From Thermithiobacillus plumbiphilus (GTDB lineage: Bacteria > Pseudomonadota > Gammaproteobacteria > Acidithiobacillales > Thermithiobacillaceae), in assembly GCF_038070005.1 (NCBI RefSeq), contig NZ_JBBPCO010000008.1, positions 60,777 to 124,776 on the forward strand: a DNA stretch of 64,000 nucleotides, in the 5' to 3' direction. Under the pieces are notes generated by a model. That model did not search any database. It was not told where the DNA came from and saw nothing but the letters and a program-made list of their open reading frames with translations. Made by a program: the position numbers and the translations under genes. The first letter of the stretch is position 1; the number at the start of each line of letters is the position of its first letter. Positions 54,315-63,421 of the stretch are shown piece after piece.

Positions 54315-54448
54315 GACAGCCTCCTGTCGGGCGTGGTCATGGGCCGCGCCTGAGCATTTCCCTTTTCCCGACTTTGGCGGCCTTTACTTGCCTGATGGCC
54401 CGGTTTAAGCTGCGCGCTGCCTCCGCCCCTGATTCTTCAGGAACGCCC

Positions 54449-55411
54449 ATGATCAACGCCTTTGAACTCGCCAGTGGCCGCCTGAATCAGGTACATATCG
54501 AAAGCCAGGCCGACCTGGCCGCAGTCCGCCCCATCTGGATCGATTTCGTCGATCCGACTCCCGAAGAGCGCGGCTGGGCCGAAGAGCTCTTTGGCCTGGC
54601 GCTGCCCGATCCAGAAGACCTGGGAGACATCGAAGCCAGTGCGCGTTTCTTTACCGGCGATCTGGGCGAACTGCACCTGCGTTCCGATTTCATTCTCGAT
54701 GACGAGCATGATACCCGCAGCATCCAGACTGCCTTCGTGCTGCACAACAGCGTGCTCTTCAGCGTGCATGAGGAAGACCTGCCGGTATTTCGCCTGCTGC
54801 GCATGCGCGCGCGCACCCAGCCCGGTTACGTCGAGAATGCCAAGGACGTGCTGCTGGACCTTTATGCCACCGATGCCGAGTACTCGGCCGATGCCCTTGA
54901 AGGCGTCTACGCGCAGCTGGAGCAGGTCAGCCAGAAGGTACTCAACACCCATGTGACCGACGAAGTGGCGGCCGAGGTGCTGGCCAGCATCGCTCGCGAG
55001 GAAGATCTCAATGGCCGCATCCGGCGCAACGCCCTGGATACTCGCCGCGCGGTGTCCTTTCTGATGCGCGAGCGGCTGCTCAACACCGAGCAGTTCGAGG
55101 AAGCGCGCCAGATCCTGCGTGATATCGAGTCGCTGGACGGCCACACCTCCTTTCTCTTTGACAAGATCAACTTCCTCATGGATGCCACGGTCGGCTTCAT
55201 CAACATCAACCAGAACAAGATCATCAAGATCTTCTCGGTGGCCTCCGTGGCGCTGCTGCCGCCCACCCTGATCGCCTCCATCTACGGCATGAATTTCGAG
55301 CACATGCCAGAACTCGGCTGGTCCTTCGGCTATCCCTTCTCCCTGCTACTCATGGTGCTGTCCGTGACCGCGCCCTTCCTGTACTTCCGGCACAAGGGCT
55401 GGTTGCGTTGA
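54449..55411 (+). CDS. corA: CorA-type magnesium/cobalt channel
   Basis: A 320-residue divalent cation channel. The N-terminal cytoplasmic funnel is followed by a long helix, and two C-terminal membrane helices carry the pore motif YGMNFEHMPELGWSFGYPF. The mouth sequence MPEL is the common form. The start at 54449 follows CAGGAA; the longer frame to 54374 is unlikely. It stands alone between thiG and galU. Confidence 0.95.
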   Translation: MINAFELASGRLNQVHIESQADLAAVRPIWIDFVDPTPEERGWAEELFGLALPDPEDLGDIEASARFFTGDLGELHLRSDFILDDEHDTRSIQTAFVLHNSVLFSVHEEDLPVFRLLRMRARTQPGYVENAKDVLLDLYATDAEYSADALEGVYAQLEQVSQKVLNTHVTDEVAAEVLASIAREEDLNGRIRRNALDTRRAVSFLMRERLLNTEQFEEARQILRDIESLDGHTSFLFDKINFLMDATVGFININQNKIIKIFSVASVALLPPTLIASIYGMNFEHMPELGWSFGYPFSLLLMVLSVTAPFLYFRHKGWLR

Positions 55412-55657
55412 ACCACTGGTTTCCCTGAAAGCATCAGCCTTCATGGTACTTTGGGCGGTTTTCCGCCTCGCACCCATCCACTAATCTCATCACGTTGATA
55501 ATATGATTGTGGCCTGCATGGAATGCTGGCCGGTCCAGGCCTTCCGCATTGCATTGCTCCGACCCGACACTGCGGTCCGAAGCATGGGGATTTGATCTTA
55601 GAGATAGCGGGCTGAACCTGCACGGTTCAGATGAACCCGCACCAGAGGAGACTGTGG
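55412..55657. other. 246-base intergenic region before galU
   Basis: No gene is supported. The centre is AT-rich (TTGATAATATGATTG near 55494-55508) and may hold the galU promoter, though no pair of hexamers at good spacing was found. GAGGAG 7 bases before the galU ATG is its ribosome-binding site. Confidence 0.4.
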
Positions 55658-56596
55658 ATGCAAAGCGTCAGAAAGGCCGTTTTCCCCGTCGGGGGCATGG
55701 GTACGCGTTTTCTGCCTGCCACCAAGGCCAGCCCCAAGGAAATGATGCCGGTGGTGGACAAGCCGCTGATTCAATATGCGGTGGAAGAAGCCATCGCCGC
55801 CGGCTGCGACCAGATCATCTTCATTACCGGGCGCAGCAAGTCGGCCATTACCGACCACTTCGACGTGTCCTATGAGCTGGAGCGGGAACTGCAAGAGCGT
55901 GGCAAGAAAGCGCTGCTGGAGGTCGTGCGCAGCATCATGCCCGCGCATGTCTCGGCGGTATTCGTGCGCCAGCCTCGCCCGCGCGGTCTAGGGGATGCCA
56001 TCCGCTATGCCAGGAGCATCGTCGGCGACGAGCCCTTCGCGGTACTAGTGGCCAGCAATCTCATGCTGTCCCGCCAACCGGTGCTGGCACAGATGATGGA
56101 GCGCTTCGAGCGCTATAACACACCCATCCTGGGGGTGCAGGAAATCTCTCCGGCCGTTACCACCCAGTACGGCGTGGTGGAAGGCCGCCTGTGCGACGAA
56201 AATCTGTATCAGCTTTCCGGCATCGTCGAAAAGCCCACGGCCGGTGCAGCGCCCTCCAATCTCGCGGTCATGGGCCGTTACATCCTGACGCCTGAGATCT
56301 TCAAGCATCTCGAAGAGCTGCCGCGTGGCGTGGAAGGGGAGATCCAGTTGACCGACGCCATCGCCCGCCTGCTACAGGAACAGCAAGTGCTGGCCTACCG
56401 TTTTGAGGGCAAGCGTTTCGATTGCGACTACAAGCTGGGTTATCTGCGCGCCACGGTGGAATTTGCCATGCGGCACCAGGACATGGGCGCGGGTTTCAAT
56501 GCCTATCTGCGCCAGCTCTGTGCCGAGGGGCGCCTGCCCCGGCAGATGGATCGCGTCGCTCATTTCCCGGCAGACGAGGAGGAGGGCGAGGACTGA
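55658..56596 (+). CDS. galU: UTP-glucose-1-phosphate uridylyltransferase GalU
   Basis: Makes UDP-glucose for LPS core, exopolysaccharide and envelope sugars. The protein is 312 residues. Motifs: FPVGGMGTRFLPATKASPKEMMPVVDKPLIQYAVEEA, GLGDAIRYA, and YQLSGIVEKPTAGAAPSN. The start at 55658 follows GAGGAG; the longer frame to 55631 has no site. The gene ends inside a strong hairpin shared with the convergent gene. Confidence 0.97.
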   Translation: MQSVRKAVFPVGGMGTRFLPATKASPKEMMPVVDKPLIQYAVEEAIAAGCDQIIFITGRSKSAITDHFDVSYELERELQERGKKALLEVVRSIMPAHVSAVFVRQPRPRGLGDAIRYARSIVGDEPFAVLVASNLMLSRQPVLAQMMERFERYNTPILGVQEISPAVTTQYGVVEGRLCDENLYQLSGIVEKPTAGAAPSNLAVMGRYILTPEIFKHLEELPRGVEGEIQLTDAIARLLQEQQVLAYRFEGKRFDCDYKLGYLRATVEFAMRHQDMGAGFNAYLRQLCAEGRLPRQMDRVAHFPADEEEGED

Positions 56597-56607
56597 GCCT
56601 CGCCCTC
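56582..56607. terminator. Hairpin covering both convergent stop codons (galU / JAMM)
   Basis: GAGGGCGAGG (56582-56591) pairs perfectly with CCTCGCCCTC (56598-56607), a 10-bp stem with the 6-base loop ACTGAG. The galU TGA lies in the loop and the stop of the leftward JAMM gene overlaps the distal stem. Both mRNAs could fold it at their 3' ends, so it may act as a compact bidirectional terminator. No U-tract. Confidence 0.55.
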
Positions 56608-57010
56608 AATAACTGGAGAGCCCCACTTCCAGCTCTTCCACCCCCTCACCGCGCAGGCGAAAGCCGCGCATCTCCAGCACGCCCTTCGTATTGAGCGAAA
56701 TGATCAGGTAGTAGGCATCCGGGTAGGCGCTTTCGGCAAGATCCGTGGCGCTTGGATAGGCTGCGGCGCCCGGATGGGAATGATAGATGGCAAAGAGCGT
56801 CTCGCCGGCCTCGCGCATGGCCTTGAATGCCGCGATCTGGCCGGCCTCATCCATGACAAAGCGTTGCGGGTCGTGCAGCCCGTTGGGAACCGGATACACG
56901 GTACTGGCCTCGCCTTCGCGCGCGCCGATGAGACCACAGATTTCCTCGCCGGCATTGCGCTGTGCCTGCATGAGCAGCTCATTGATGAGCGGACGCGGTA
57001 GTTTGATCAT
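56606..57010 (-). CDS. JAMM/M67 metallopeptidase (Mov34/MPN family)
   Basis: A 134-residue zinc peptidase. The JAMM motif is complete: upstream Glu in GEEICGLIG (about 22-23), then H77-S-H79-P-x6-S87-x2-D90. Bacterial JAMM enzymes of this size trim residues after the Gly-Gly of ubiquitin-like sulfur carriers or release them from targets. The start at 57010 overlaps the MoeB/ThiF-like stop by 4 bases, so the pair is translationally coupled. The frame to 57286 lies in the neighbour. Confidence 0.92.
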   Translation of the reverse strand: MIKLPRPLINELLMQAQRNAGEEICGLIGAREGEASTVYPVPNGLHDPQRFVMDEAGQIAAFKAMREAGETLFAIYHSHPGAAAYPSATDLAESAYPDAYYLIISLNTKGVLEMRGFRLRGEGVEELEVGLSSY

Positions 57011-57801
57011 GAGCTCTGTGCCCCCTGCTGCGCGTGCCTTTCGCCGCAGACCGCGCAATCCGGATCGCGAGGCAGGCGCAGGCGTCGCCAGTCCTGATGC
57101 AGACCATCCACCAGCAGCATCTGGCCGCTCAGGGCCGAGGGCAGTCCAGCCAGCAACTTGAGCGCTTCCAGGGCCTGTAGGCTGCCCAGGATGCCCACCA
57201 TCGGTCCCAGCACACCGCTGCGCGAACAGGTGTCGCCGCTGTCCTCGCTGCTGGCCGGGGGATAAAGACAGGCATAGCAGGGACATTCCGGATCACGTGG
57301 ATCGAAGGTATAGATCTGGCCCTCGAAGCGGATCGCCGCGGCGCTGATCAGGGGCTTGCCGGCAACCCGGCAGGCGGCATTGATGGCAAAGCGGGCAGTG
57401 AAATTGTCCGTGCAATCCAGCACCAGATCCACGCCTTTCACCCATTCGGCGAGCCGGCTGGCATCCGCATGGATTGGTAACACCTGCACATGCACACTGG
57501 AATTCAAGGCGTACAGACGCACTGCTGCGGATTCGGCCTTGTTCATGCCGACATGCGCCTCATCATGCACGATCTGACGTTGCAGGTTGCTCCAGTCCAC
57601 GCTGTCGCCATCGGCCAGCCAGAGTTCACCCACCCCGGCGGCCGCCAGGTATTGCGCTACCGGCGAGCCCAGGCCACCGAGACCCAGGATCAAGACCCGG
57701 CTGGCCAGCAAACGTTGCTGCCCGGCGACATCGATCCCCGGCAGCAGGATCTGGCGGCTGTAACGCAGCAGCGCCTGGTCTTCCAGCTCAGAAGGCGCCA
57801 T
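57007..57801 (-). CDS. E1-like adenylyltransferase (MoeB/ThiF/HesA family)
   Basis: A 264-residue enzyme that adenylates the C-terminal Gly of ubiquitin-fold sulfur carriers (MoaD, ThiS). It has the nucleotide-binding GLGGLGSPVAQYLAAAG, DGDSVDWSNLQRQIVH, the DCTDNFTARF strand, the zinc pairs CPCYAC and CAVC, and the conserved Cys in GDTCSRSGVLGP. It could serve ThiS (encoded at 53268) or a carrier encoded elsewhere. No rhodanese domain is fused. Overlaps both neighbours (JAMM by 4, the 152-residue gene by 14). Confidence 0.93.
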   Translation of the reverse strand: MAPSELEDQALLRYSRQILLPGIDVAGQQRLLASRVLILGLGGLGSPVAQYLAAAGVGELWLADGDSVDWSNLQRQIVHDEAHVGMNKAESAAVRLYALNSSVHVQVLPIHADASRLAEWVKGVDLVLDCTDNFTARFAINAACRVAGKPLISAAAIRFEGQIYTFDPRDPECPCYACLYPPASSEDSGDTCSRSGVLGPMVGILGSLQALEALKLLAGLPSALSGQMLLVDGLHQDWRRLRLPRDPDCAVCGERHAQQGAQSS

Positions 57802-58246
57802 AGGGCGTCTCGATACTGTTTTCCGTCAGGGGCATGCCCATTGCCGGCTCGAAAGTCCCGCGCCCCACCTGCAGACGGGCATGATAGCGTTCGCGGATGT
57901 CATCGAGCATCCACAGGATTTCGCTGGGGTGGGCGCAGCATCCGTTTTTCTGCAGGTGGCGCAGATAAAGGCAATCCCGGTCGATGCGCATCAGCAGGGG
58001 CTTGGGCAGATCGAGCGGCAGCACGAAGCCGTGCACCACCCATTCAACCGGGGTTGGGGGCGAGCCCGGTGCGATACGCGTATCGATGCGGAAGTGACCA
58101 CCGCCGCCGGGCTGCTTCAGGAGCTCCTCGAACCAGCCGGTTGGGAAGCCATCGTGAACCAGCAGGGTACGATTGGCGAAGCGCTCGAAAAAGCGCCGCT
58201 GATGCTGGATGGGATCCAGCGGGGTCTGGGCTGAATGCGTGTTCAT
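57788..58246 (-). CDS. Uncharacterised 152-residue protein upstream of the E1-like gene
   Basis: A soluble protein of unknown family. It has an N-terminal FFERFANRTLLVHDGFPTGWFEELL, a Gly-rich GGGGHFRID, a central strand region ending LPLDLPKPLLMRIDRDCLYLRH, a double cysteine in KNGCCAHP, and SEILWMLDDIRERYHARL. The last stretch loosely recalls the His-x-x-Asn-Gly-x-Cys part of E2 folds, but the match is too weak to call. Its stop overlaps the E1-like start by 14 bases, so it shares that operon. Function unknown. Confidence 0.65.
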   Translation of the reverse strand: MNTHSAQTPLDPIQHQRRFFERFANRTLLVHDGFPTGWFEELLKQPGGGGHFRIDTRIAPGSPPTPVEWVVHGFVLPLDLPKPLLMRIDRDCLYLRHLQKNGCCAHPSEILWMLDDIRERYHARLQVGRGTFEPAMGMPLTENSIETPYGAF

Positions 58247-58277
58247 GCGATCATTTTCTGGACATGTTCGCAGGTCG

Positions 58278-59384
58278 TCAACCGACTGGCGGCTGACTGT
58301 CGCCGCGTTTGATGGCTTCGGCCTTCTCGTCCACGCCTTCCAGCCATTCCCGCCAGATCGCCAGCAGGATGGCGAGAATCACCGGGCCGATGAAAAGCCC
58401 AACAAGTCCAAAGGCCGCCAGGCCACCGAGCACCCCGAACATCACCAGCAGGAAGGAGATCTTGGTGGCGCTGCTGATGACCAGGGGCCGGATGAGGTTG
58501 TCCACCCAACTGACCACAAGCGTACCCCAGAGTGCCAGGCCGATGGCTTCCAGGGTATGGCCCTGGATCAGCAACCAGAGCGCCACGCCACCCCAGACGA
58601 AGGGGGTGGCAAAGGGCACCAGGGCCAGCAGGATGGTGACGATGGTCAGCAGTACCGGCGCCGGCACGCCCGCCACCCAGTAGCCAAGCCCCGCCAGCAG
58701 GCCCTGGGCGATGGCCGTCAGCAGGATGCCGTAGACCACGGCGCGTACCGTGTCGCCAATGGCCTGCAGGTAATCCGAGGCGCGGTCCCCGACCAGGCTG
58801 ATGGCCACCAGTCGCGCCTGGCGCAGGATCTCCTCGCCATGGCGATACAGGAAGAATGCGGTGAAAACGGTCAGTGCGGCTTTGAAGGTGCTGCGCCCGA
58901 GTCCACCAAGAATGGTGGTGAAATACTTCGAGCCCTGCCCTAGCCAGCCGAGGATCTGCTGGCGAAAGGCCGGCGTGCTGGCCAGCAGTTGATCCCATTG
59001 ACGCTGGATCAGGTCCCCGATCCAGGGCAGGTTGGTGATGACGGTGGGCAGGCGATGATTGCCGGTCTCGACATAGGCATTGATTTGTTCAAGGAGGGTA
59101 GGGGCCTCGCGGGCGAAGGACACCACGATCCACAGTGCCGGCAGAATGAAGAGCAGTGCCAGCAGCAGGGTCATCAGCAGCGAGGCCAGGCCTGCCCGGC
59201 CATTGAGCAGACGGCGCAGTACCTGGTACAGGGGCCAGGTGATGTAAACCAGAATGGCCGCCCAGGTCAGTGGCCTGAAAAAGGGGTTGAGGACCACGTA
59301 GGCCAGCTGCATCACCCCGACAAAGGCCAGGGCCAGGGCAATGATGCGCCCCAGATCGCTTGTATCCAGATCGCCGAGACGCAT
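58278..59384 (-). CDS. AI-2E (TqsA/PerM) family transporter
   Basis: A 368-residue membrane protein with about seven to eight hydrophobic segments (two near the N-terminus, two around 55-80, a cluster from about 200 to 340) and a long central amphipathic region. The AI-2E family includes the autoinducer-2 exporter TqsA and sodium/proton antiporters, so the substrate is not assured. The start at 59384 follows GGAGAT; the longer frame to 59573 lies inside maeB. It lies 13 bases beyond the maeB stop. Confidence 0.88.
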   Translation of the reverse strand: MRLGDLDTSDLGRIIALALAFVGVMQLAYVVLNPFFRPLTWAAILVYITWPLYQVLRRLLNGRAGLASLLMTLLLALLFILPALWIVVSFAREAPTLLEQINAYVETGNHRLPTVITNLPWIGDLIQRQWDQLLASTPAFRQQILGWLGQGSKYFTTILGGLGRSTFKAALTVFTAFFLYRHGEEILRQARLVAISLVGDRASDYLQAIGDTVRAVVYGILLTAIAQGLLAGLGYWVAGVPAPVLLTIVTILLALVPFATPFVWGGVALWLLIQGHTLEAIGLALWGTLVVSWVDNLIRPLVISSATKISFLLVMFGVLGGLAAFGLVGLFIGPVILAILLAIWREWLEGVDEKAEAIKRGDSQPPVG

Positions 59385-59397
59385 CTTGATCTCCGGG

Positions 59398-60594
59398 TCA
59401 GGCTTGCGCGGCGCGGGCGACAGCCCCGGCAACCATATCGAGCAGGCGTGGGTCGAGCGGCTTGGGAATGAAATAGTCGGGTCCGAACGCCAGCGCATCC
59501 AGACCATAGGCCTGCAGCACGCTGGCCGGGACCGGCTCATGGGCCAGCGCCGCCAGGGCCTGAGAGGCTGCAATCAGCATCTGGTCGCTGATTACCCTGG
59601 CGCGGGCATCGAGCGCGCCCCGGAAGATGAACGGGAAACCCAGCACATTGTTGACCTGATTGGGGAAATCGGAGCGGCCAGTGGCCATGATCACGTCCGG
59701 GCGCAGGGTTTTCGCGGTGGCAGGCAGGATCTCCGGGTCGGGGTTGGCCAGCGCGAACACGATCGGGTTTACCGCCATCTGCGCGAGCAGCTCGGGGGGC
59801 AGGGCATTGGCCGCCGACACACCGATGAAGACATCCGCCCCCGGCAGGACCTCGGCCAGGCTGCGGGCCTCGGTTTCCACCGCATATGGGCGGTTGTAGT
59901 CGTTGAGATCCGGACGGCCGGCGTAGAGGACACCATCCTTGTCCACGAGGGTGATTTGCTGCGCGCCGAGCAGTTTCAAAAGCCGCATGCTGGCCAGCCC
60001 GGCGGCACCCGCGCCGAGACAGACGATGCGGGCTTCGGCCATCGACTTGCCGGCAAGCTTCAGGGCGTTCTGCAGGGCGGCGGAGATGATCACCGCCGTG
60101 CCATGCTGGTCGTCGTGGAAAACCGGGATGTCCAGCCGGGCCTTGAGGGTCTGTTCGATGTAAAAGCAGTCGGGTGCGGCGATATCTTCGAGATTGATGC
60201 CGCCGAAAGTCGGGGCGATGGCCGCCACCACCTCGATGAAGTGCTCGGCGTCCCGCGCGTTCACCTCGATGTCAAAGACATCGATGCCGGCGAAGTGCTT
60301 GAACAGTACGGCCTTGCCTTCCATCACCGGCTTGCCCGCCAGCGGCCCGACATTGCCCAGGCCAAGGACTGCCGTGCCGTTGCTGATCACCGCCACCAGG
60401 TTGCCCTTGCCGGTGTATTGGTAGGCGGCCGCGGGGTCGGCGGCAATGGCGCGTACCGGTTCCGCCACGCCCGGCGTGTAGGCCAGAGCGAGATCCCGCT
60501 GGCTTTCCAGGGGCTTGCTTGATTCCACCGAGAGCTTGCCGGGACGGGGTTCAGCGTGGTAGCGCAGGGCGGCGCGGGCGAGATCTTCTGACAT
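59398..60594 (-). CDS. NAD(P)-dependent malic enzyme
   Basis: Oxidatively decarboxylates malate to pyruvate. The protein is 398 residues, the short form without the phosphotransacetylase tail of E. coli MaeB. Family motifs are [46 protein letters not shown], a nucleotide-binding GAGAAGLA, and [10 protein letters not shown] plus [10 protein letters not shown]. The product pyruvate/PEP balance links to the PTS genes nearby. Cofactor preference cannot be read here. Confidence 0.94.
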   Translation of the reverse strand: MSEDLARAALRYHAEPRPGKLSVESSKPLESQRDLALAYTPGVAEPVRAIAADPAAAYQYTGKGNLVAVISNGTAVLGLGNVGPLAGKPVMEGKAVLFKHFAGIDVFDIEVNARDAEHFIEVVAAIAPTFGGINLEDIAAPDCFYIEQTLKARLDIPVFHDDQHGTAVIISAALQNALKLAGKSMAEARIVCLGAGAAGLASMRLLKLLGAQQITLVDKDGVLYAGRPDLNDYNRPYAVETEARSLAEVLPGADVFIGVSAANALPPELLAQMAVNPIVFALANPDPEILPATAKTLRPDVIMATGRSDFPNQVNNVLGFPFIFRGALDARARVISDQMLIAASQALAALAHEPVPASVLQAYGLDALAFGPDYFIPKPLDPRLLDMVAGAVARAAQA

Positions 60595-60616
60595 GAGGTT
60601 TCCTGTAAGTGAGTGG

Positions 60617-61135
60617 CTAGACCAGAATATGATAAGCCGGCACGTTCTGCGCGGCCAGCCAGCGTTCCGCGCCGTCCACCTGTACCGGACGCAGGCAGAG
60701 CACGAGAATCACCGCGCCATCGGCCATTTCCGACTGGGCCAGAAAGAGATCGCGCTTGGGCAGCCCGAAATCCCGCAGCTCCACCTGCCGGCTGCTGCGG
60801 AAGATGCGCCAGTAGAAATGGGCAAACCAGCCCCAGACAGCGCCACTGACCAGCATGCCGGGCAGCCAGATCCAGTGGGAGCCGAGCAGGATCCCGGCCA
60901 GGCCAATCGGGGCAAAAAGCATCATGCCGGCCAGGGTCCAGCGCAGAGATGACCCAGGCCGGGGATGGGTGCGGCCCCATTTGGCGGCATCGAAATCAGC
61001 CGGCAGTTCGCCGCTGAGAATATGCACCTGTCGCGGCGACAGCCCCTCTGGCAGGGGCTGCGTCAGCAGTGTTTGCAGTTCGCGGACGTTGTTCAGCCGG
61101 CCCAGCAGGAGATGAGTCTCATCGGGTTCGCGCAT
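60617..61135 (-). CDS. Uncharacterised membrane protein, two helices
   Basis: A 172-residue protein with a soluble N-terminus (about 1-65), two membrane helices (about 66-85 and 88-105, [18 protein letters not shown] and [19 protein letters not shown]) and a C-terminal soluble domain ending [30 protein letters not shown] recognise no family; similar proteins flank maeB in relatives in my recollection but I cannot check. It is 22 bases upstream of maeB in the same direction and likely co-transcribed. Confidence 0.7.
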   Translation of the reverse strand: MREPDETHLLLGRLNNVRELQTLLTQPLPEGLSPRQVHILSGELPADFDAAKWGRTHPRPGSSLRWTLAGMMLFAPIGLAGILLGSHWIWLPGMLVSGAVWGWFAHFYWRIFRSSRQVELRDFGLPKRDLFLAQSEMADGAVILVLCLRPVQVDGAERWLAAQNVPAYHILV

Positions 61136-61154
61136 GGGCTTCGTGCATCAACTG

Positions 61155-61179
61155 AAAAAGGCGCCCTCGGGGCGCCTTT
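61155..61179 (-). terminator. Rho-independent terminator after rpmE
   Basis: On the minus strand AAAGGCGCCC and GGGCGCCTTT form a 10-bp stem with a 3-base loop, followed by two more U residues. It lies 17 bases beyond the rpmE stop and just upstream of the next leftward gene, so it separates them. Confidence 0.8.
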
Positions 61180-61196
61180 GCCTGGCCACAGCCAGC

Positions 61197-61400
61197 TTAT
61201 TTCATGCCGTACTTCTGGCGGAACTTGTCCACCCGGCCACCGGTATCCAGGGTTTTCTGCTTGCCGGTGTAGAAGGGATGGCACTGCGAGCAGACGTCCA
61301 GATGGATTTCCTTGCCCGTCGTGGAACGCGTGGTGAACTCGCTGCCGCAACTGCACTTGACAGTGACTTCCGAGTACTTGGGGTGAATGCCTTCTTTCAT
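61197..61400 (-). CDS. rpmE: Ribosomal protein bL31 (zinc-binding form)
   Basis: A 67-residue 50S protein matching bL31 ([38 protein letters not shown]). The four Cys ligands in CSC and CSQC show the zinc (C+) form, as opposed to the C- form made under zinc limitation; no C- copy is in the window. Own terminator downstream; 88 bases separate it from rho, the usual rho-rpmE order. Confidence 0.98.
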   Translation of the reverse strand: MKEGIHPKYSEVTVKCSCGSEFTTRSTTGKEIHLDVCSQCHPFYTGKQKTLDTGGRVDKFRQKYGMK

Positions 61401-61488
61401 GGTGAAATCCTTGTGACGCCTGAATGCGAAATGGCGAAATTATAGATCAGGGCTACCCGCGCGTCCAGATGCAGCGCGCGGGTCAGCA

Positions 61489-62745
61489 CTAGCGGTTCAT
61501 CGAATCAAAGAACTCGGCGTTGTTCTTGGTGGCCCGCAGCTTGTCGAGCAGGAACTCCATCGATTCCACTGAATCCATGGGCGCCAGCAGCTTGCGCAGG
61601 ATCCACATCTTCGACAGGATGTCCGCAGGCACCAGCAACTCCTCGCGGCGGGTGCCGGACTTGTTGATGTTGATGGCGGGATAGATGCGCTTCTCGGCCA
61701 GCTTGCGGTCGGAGTGCACTTCCATGTTGCCCGTGCCCTTGAACTCCTCGAAGATCACTTCATCCATCTTCGAGCCGGTATCGACCAGCGCCGTGGCCAG
61801 AATGGTCAGCGAGCCGCCTTCCTCGATATTGCGCGCGGCGCCGAAAAAGCGCTTGGGCTTTTGCAGGGCATTGGCGTCCACGCCACCGGTGAGCACCTTG
61901 CCGGAGCTGGGCACCACGGTGTTGTAGGCGCGCGCCAGGCGGGTGATGGAGTCGAGCAGGATGACGACGTCATGCTTGTGCTCGACCAGGCGCTTGGCCT
62001 TTTCCAGCACCATTTCGGCGACCTGCACGTGACGGGTGGCGGGTTCGTCGAAGGTGGAGGAGACTACTTCGCCTTTCACCGAGCGCTGCATTTCCGTGAC
62101 TTCCTCGGGCCGCTCGTCGATGAGCAGCACGATCAGGTAACACTCGGGATGGTTGGCCGAGATGGCATGCGCCATCTGCTGCAGCATCACGGTCTTGCCG
62201 GTCTTGGGCGGCGCCACGATCAGGCCGCGCTGTCCCTTGCCCACCGGCGAGACGAGATCCACCACGCGCGGGGTGATTTCGTCAAAGCTCTGGACATCGG
62301 ATTCCAGCTTCAGACGCTCGTTGGGGAACAGCGGCGTGAGATTGTCGAAGTGGACCTTGTGCTTGGCGTTTTCCGGCGGCTCGAAGTTGATGCTCTCGAC
62401 CTTCAGCAGGGCGAAGTAGCGCTCGCCTTCCTTGGGCGGGCGGATCTGTCCGGCCACCGTGTCGCCGGTATGCAGATTGAAGCGCCTGACCTGTGAGGGG
62501 GAGACATAGATGTCATCCGGCCCGGCCATGTAGGAGCTGTCGGCGGCACGCAGAAAGCCGAAGCCGTCCTGGAGGATTTCCAGCACGCCTTCGCCGTAGA
62601 TGTTCTCGCCCTTTTTGGCATGGTTTTTCAGGATGTTGAAGATCAGGTCCTGTTTCTTCAGGCGGCTGACGCCGTCGAGGTCCATGTCCTGGGCGATGTG
62701 GGCCAGTTCCGAGGCGGATTTTTGTTTCAGTTCGGTAAGATTCAT
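61489..62745 (-). CDS. rho: Transcription termination factor Rho
   Basis: Hexameric RNA helicase that ends transcription at rut sites. The protein is 418 residues (E. coli 419). N-terminal RNA-binding region ([18 protein letters not shown], then [14 protein letters not shown]), Walker [10 protein letters not shown], Walker [19 protein letters not shown]-loop and R-loop (KTGKT ... [11 protein letters not shown]). No insertion domain. A 246-base upstream region (62746-62991) may hold its leader; Rho usually autoregulates by attenuation, but no clear structure was identified. Confidence 0.98.
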   Translation of the reverse strand: MNLTELKQKSASELAHIAQDMDLDGVSRLKKQDLIFNILKNHAKKGENIYGEGVLEILQDGFGFLRAADSSYMAGPDDIYVSPSQVRRFNLHTGDTVAGQIRPPKEGERYFALLKVESINFEPPENAKHKVHFDNLTPLFPNERLKLESDVQSFDEITPRVVDLVSPVGKGQRGLIVAPPKTGKTVMLQQMAHAISANHPECYLIVLLIDERPEEVTEMQRSVKGEVVSSTFDEPATRHVQVAEMVLEKAKRLVEHKHDVVILLDSITRLARAYNTVVPSSGKVLTGGVDANALQKPKRFFGAARNIEEGGSLTILATALVDTGSKMDEVIFEEFKGTGNMEVHSDRKLAEKRIYPAININKSGTRREELLVPADILSKMWILRKLLAPMDSVESMEFLLDKLRATKNNAEFFDSMNR

Positions 62746-62991
62746 GGGTTCAGGGAATTAGGGGGTTGATTTCTCGCAGGGTTTGGATTGGCGCAGGCCG
62801 GGAATGGCAACAAACCGCCAGCTTTGCGCAGACACAGCAGTTGCACGTGTTGTTCAGACAGCAAATCGCACTTGTTTCTTTGAAGGGAAAACTGCGGAAC
62901 TGCGAACGGTGTATGGAAGTGAGGCCACGATAACACGTCCAGGAAAAAAGCGCCAGTCCCCCGGAAGCTGGATCCGGGGGAGCGGTTTCTC

Positions 62992-63318
62992 TCAGACGTT
63001 GGCGTCCAGGAAGGCGGTCAGCTGGGATTTGCTCAGCGCGCCCACCTTGGTGGCTTCGACGGCGCCATTCTTGAAGAGCATCAGGGTCGGGATGCCGCGG
63101 ATGCCATACTTGGGCGGCGTGCCGGGATTCTCGTCGATGTTGAGCTTGGCGACCTGGACGCGGTCGCCGTAGTCACGGGCCACTTCCTCGAGGATCGGCG
63201 CGATCATCTTGCAGGGTCCGCACCATTCCGCCCAGAAATCCACCAGCACGGGCTTGTCGGACTTGAGGACCGCACTCTCGAAAGCATCATCGGTCAGGTA
63301 AACAATGGCTTCGCTCAT
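62992..63318 (-). CDS. trxA: Thioredoxin 1
   Basis: A 108-residue cytoplasmic disulfide reductase with the redox motif W32-C33-G-P-C36 and the cis-Pro in [11 protein letters not shown]. All family marks are present ([32 protein letters not shown]). Upstream AGGAGA 10 bases before ATG. A leftward promoter TTGCAA-17-GATATT near 63390-63413 is possible but weak. trxA followed by rho is the standard order, as in E. coli. Confidence 0.97.
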   Translation of the reverse strand: MSEAIVYLTDDAFESAVLKSDKPVLVDFWAEWCGPCKMIAPILEEVARDYGDRVQVAKLNIDENPGTPPKYGIRGIPTLMLFKNGAVEATKVGALSKSQLTAFLDANV

Positions 63319-63421
63319 GGGGGCAGCGTCTCCTAATATGAGTTGTGATGTGGGAAAGCGCCCCGCAGGGCATTTTATTAAAATAATATCCCAGATGCCC
63401 GACGATCTTGCAAGCAGGCCG

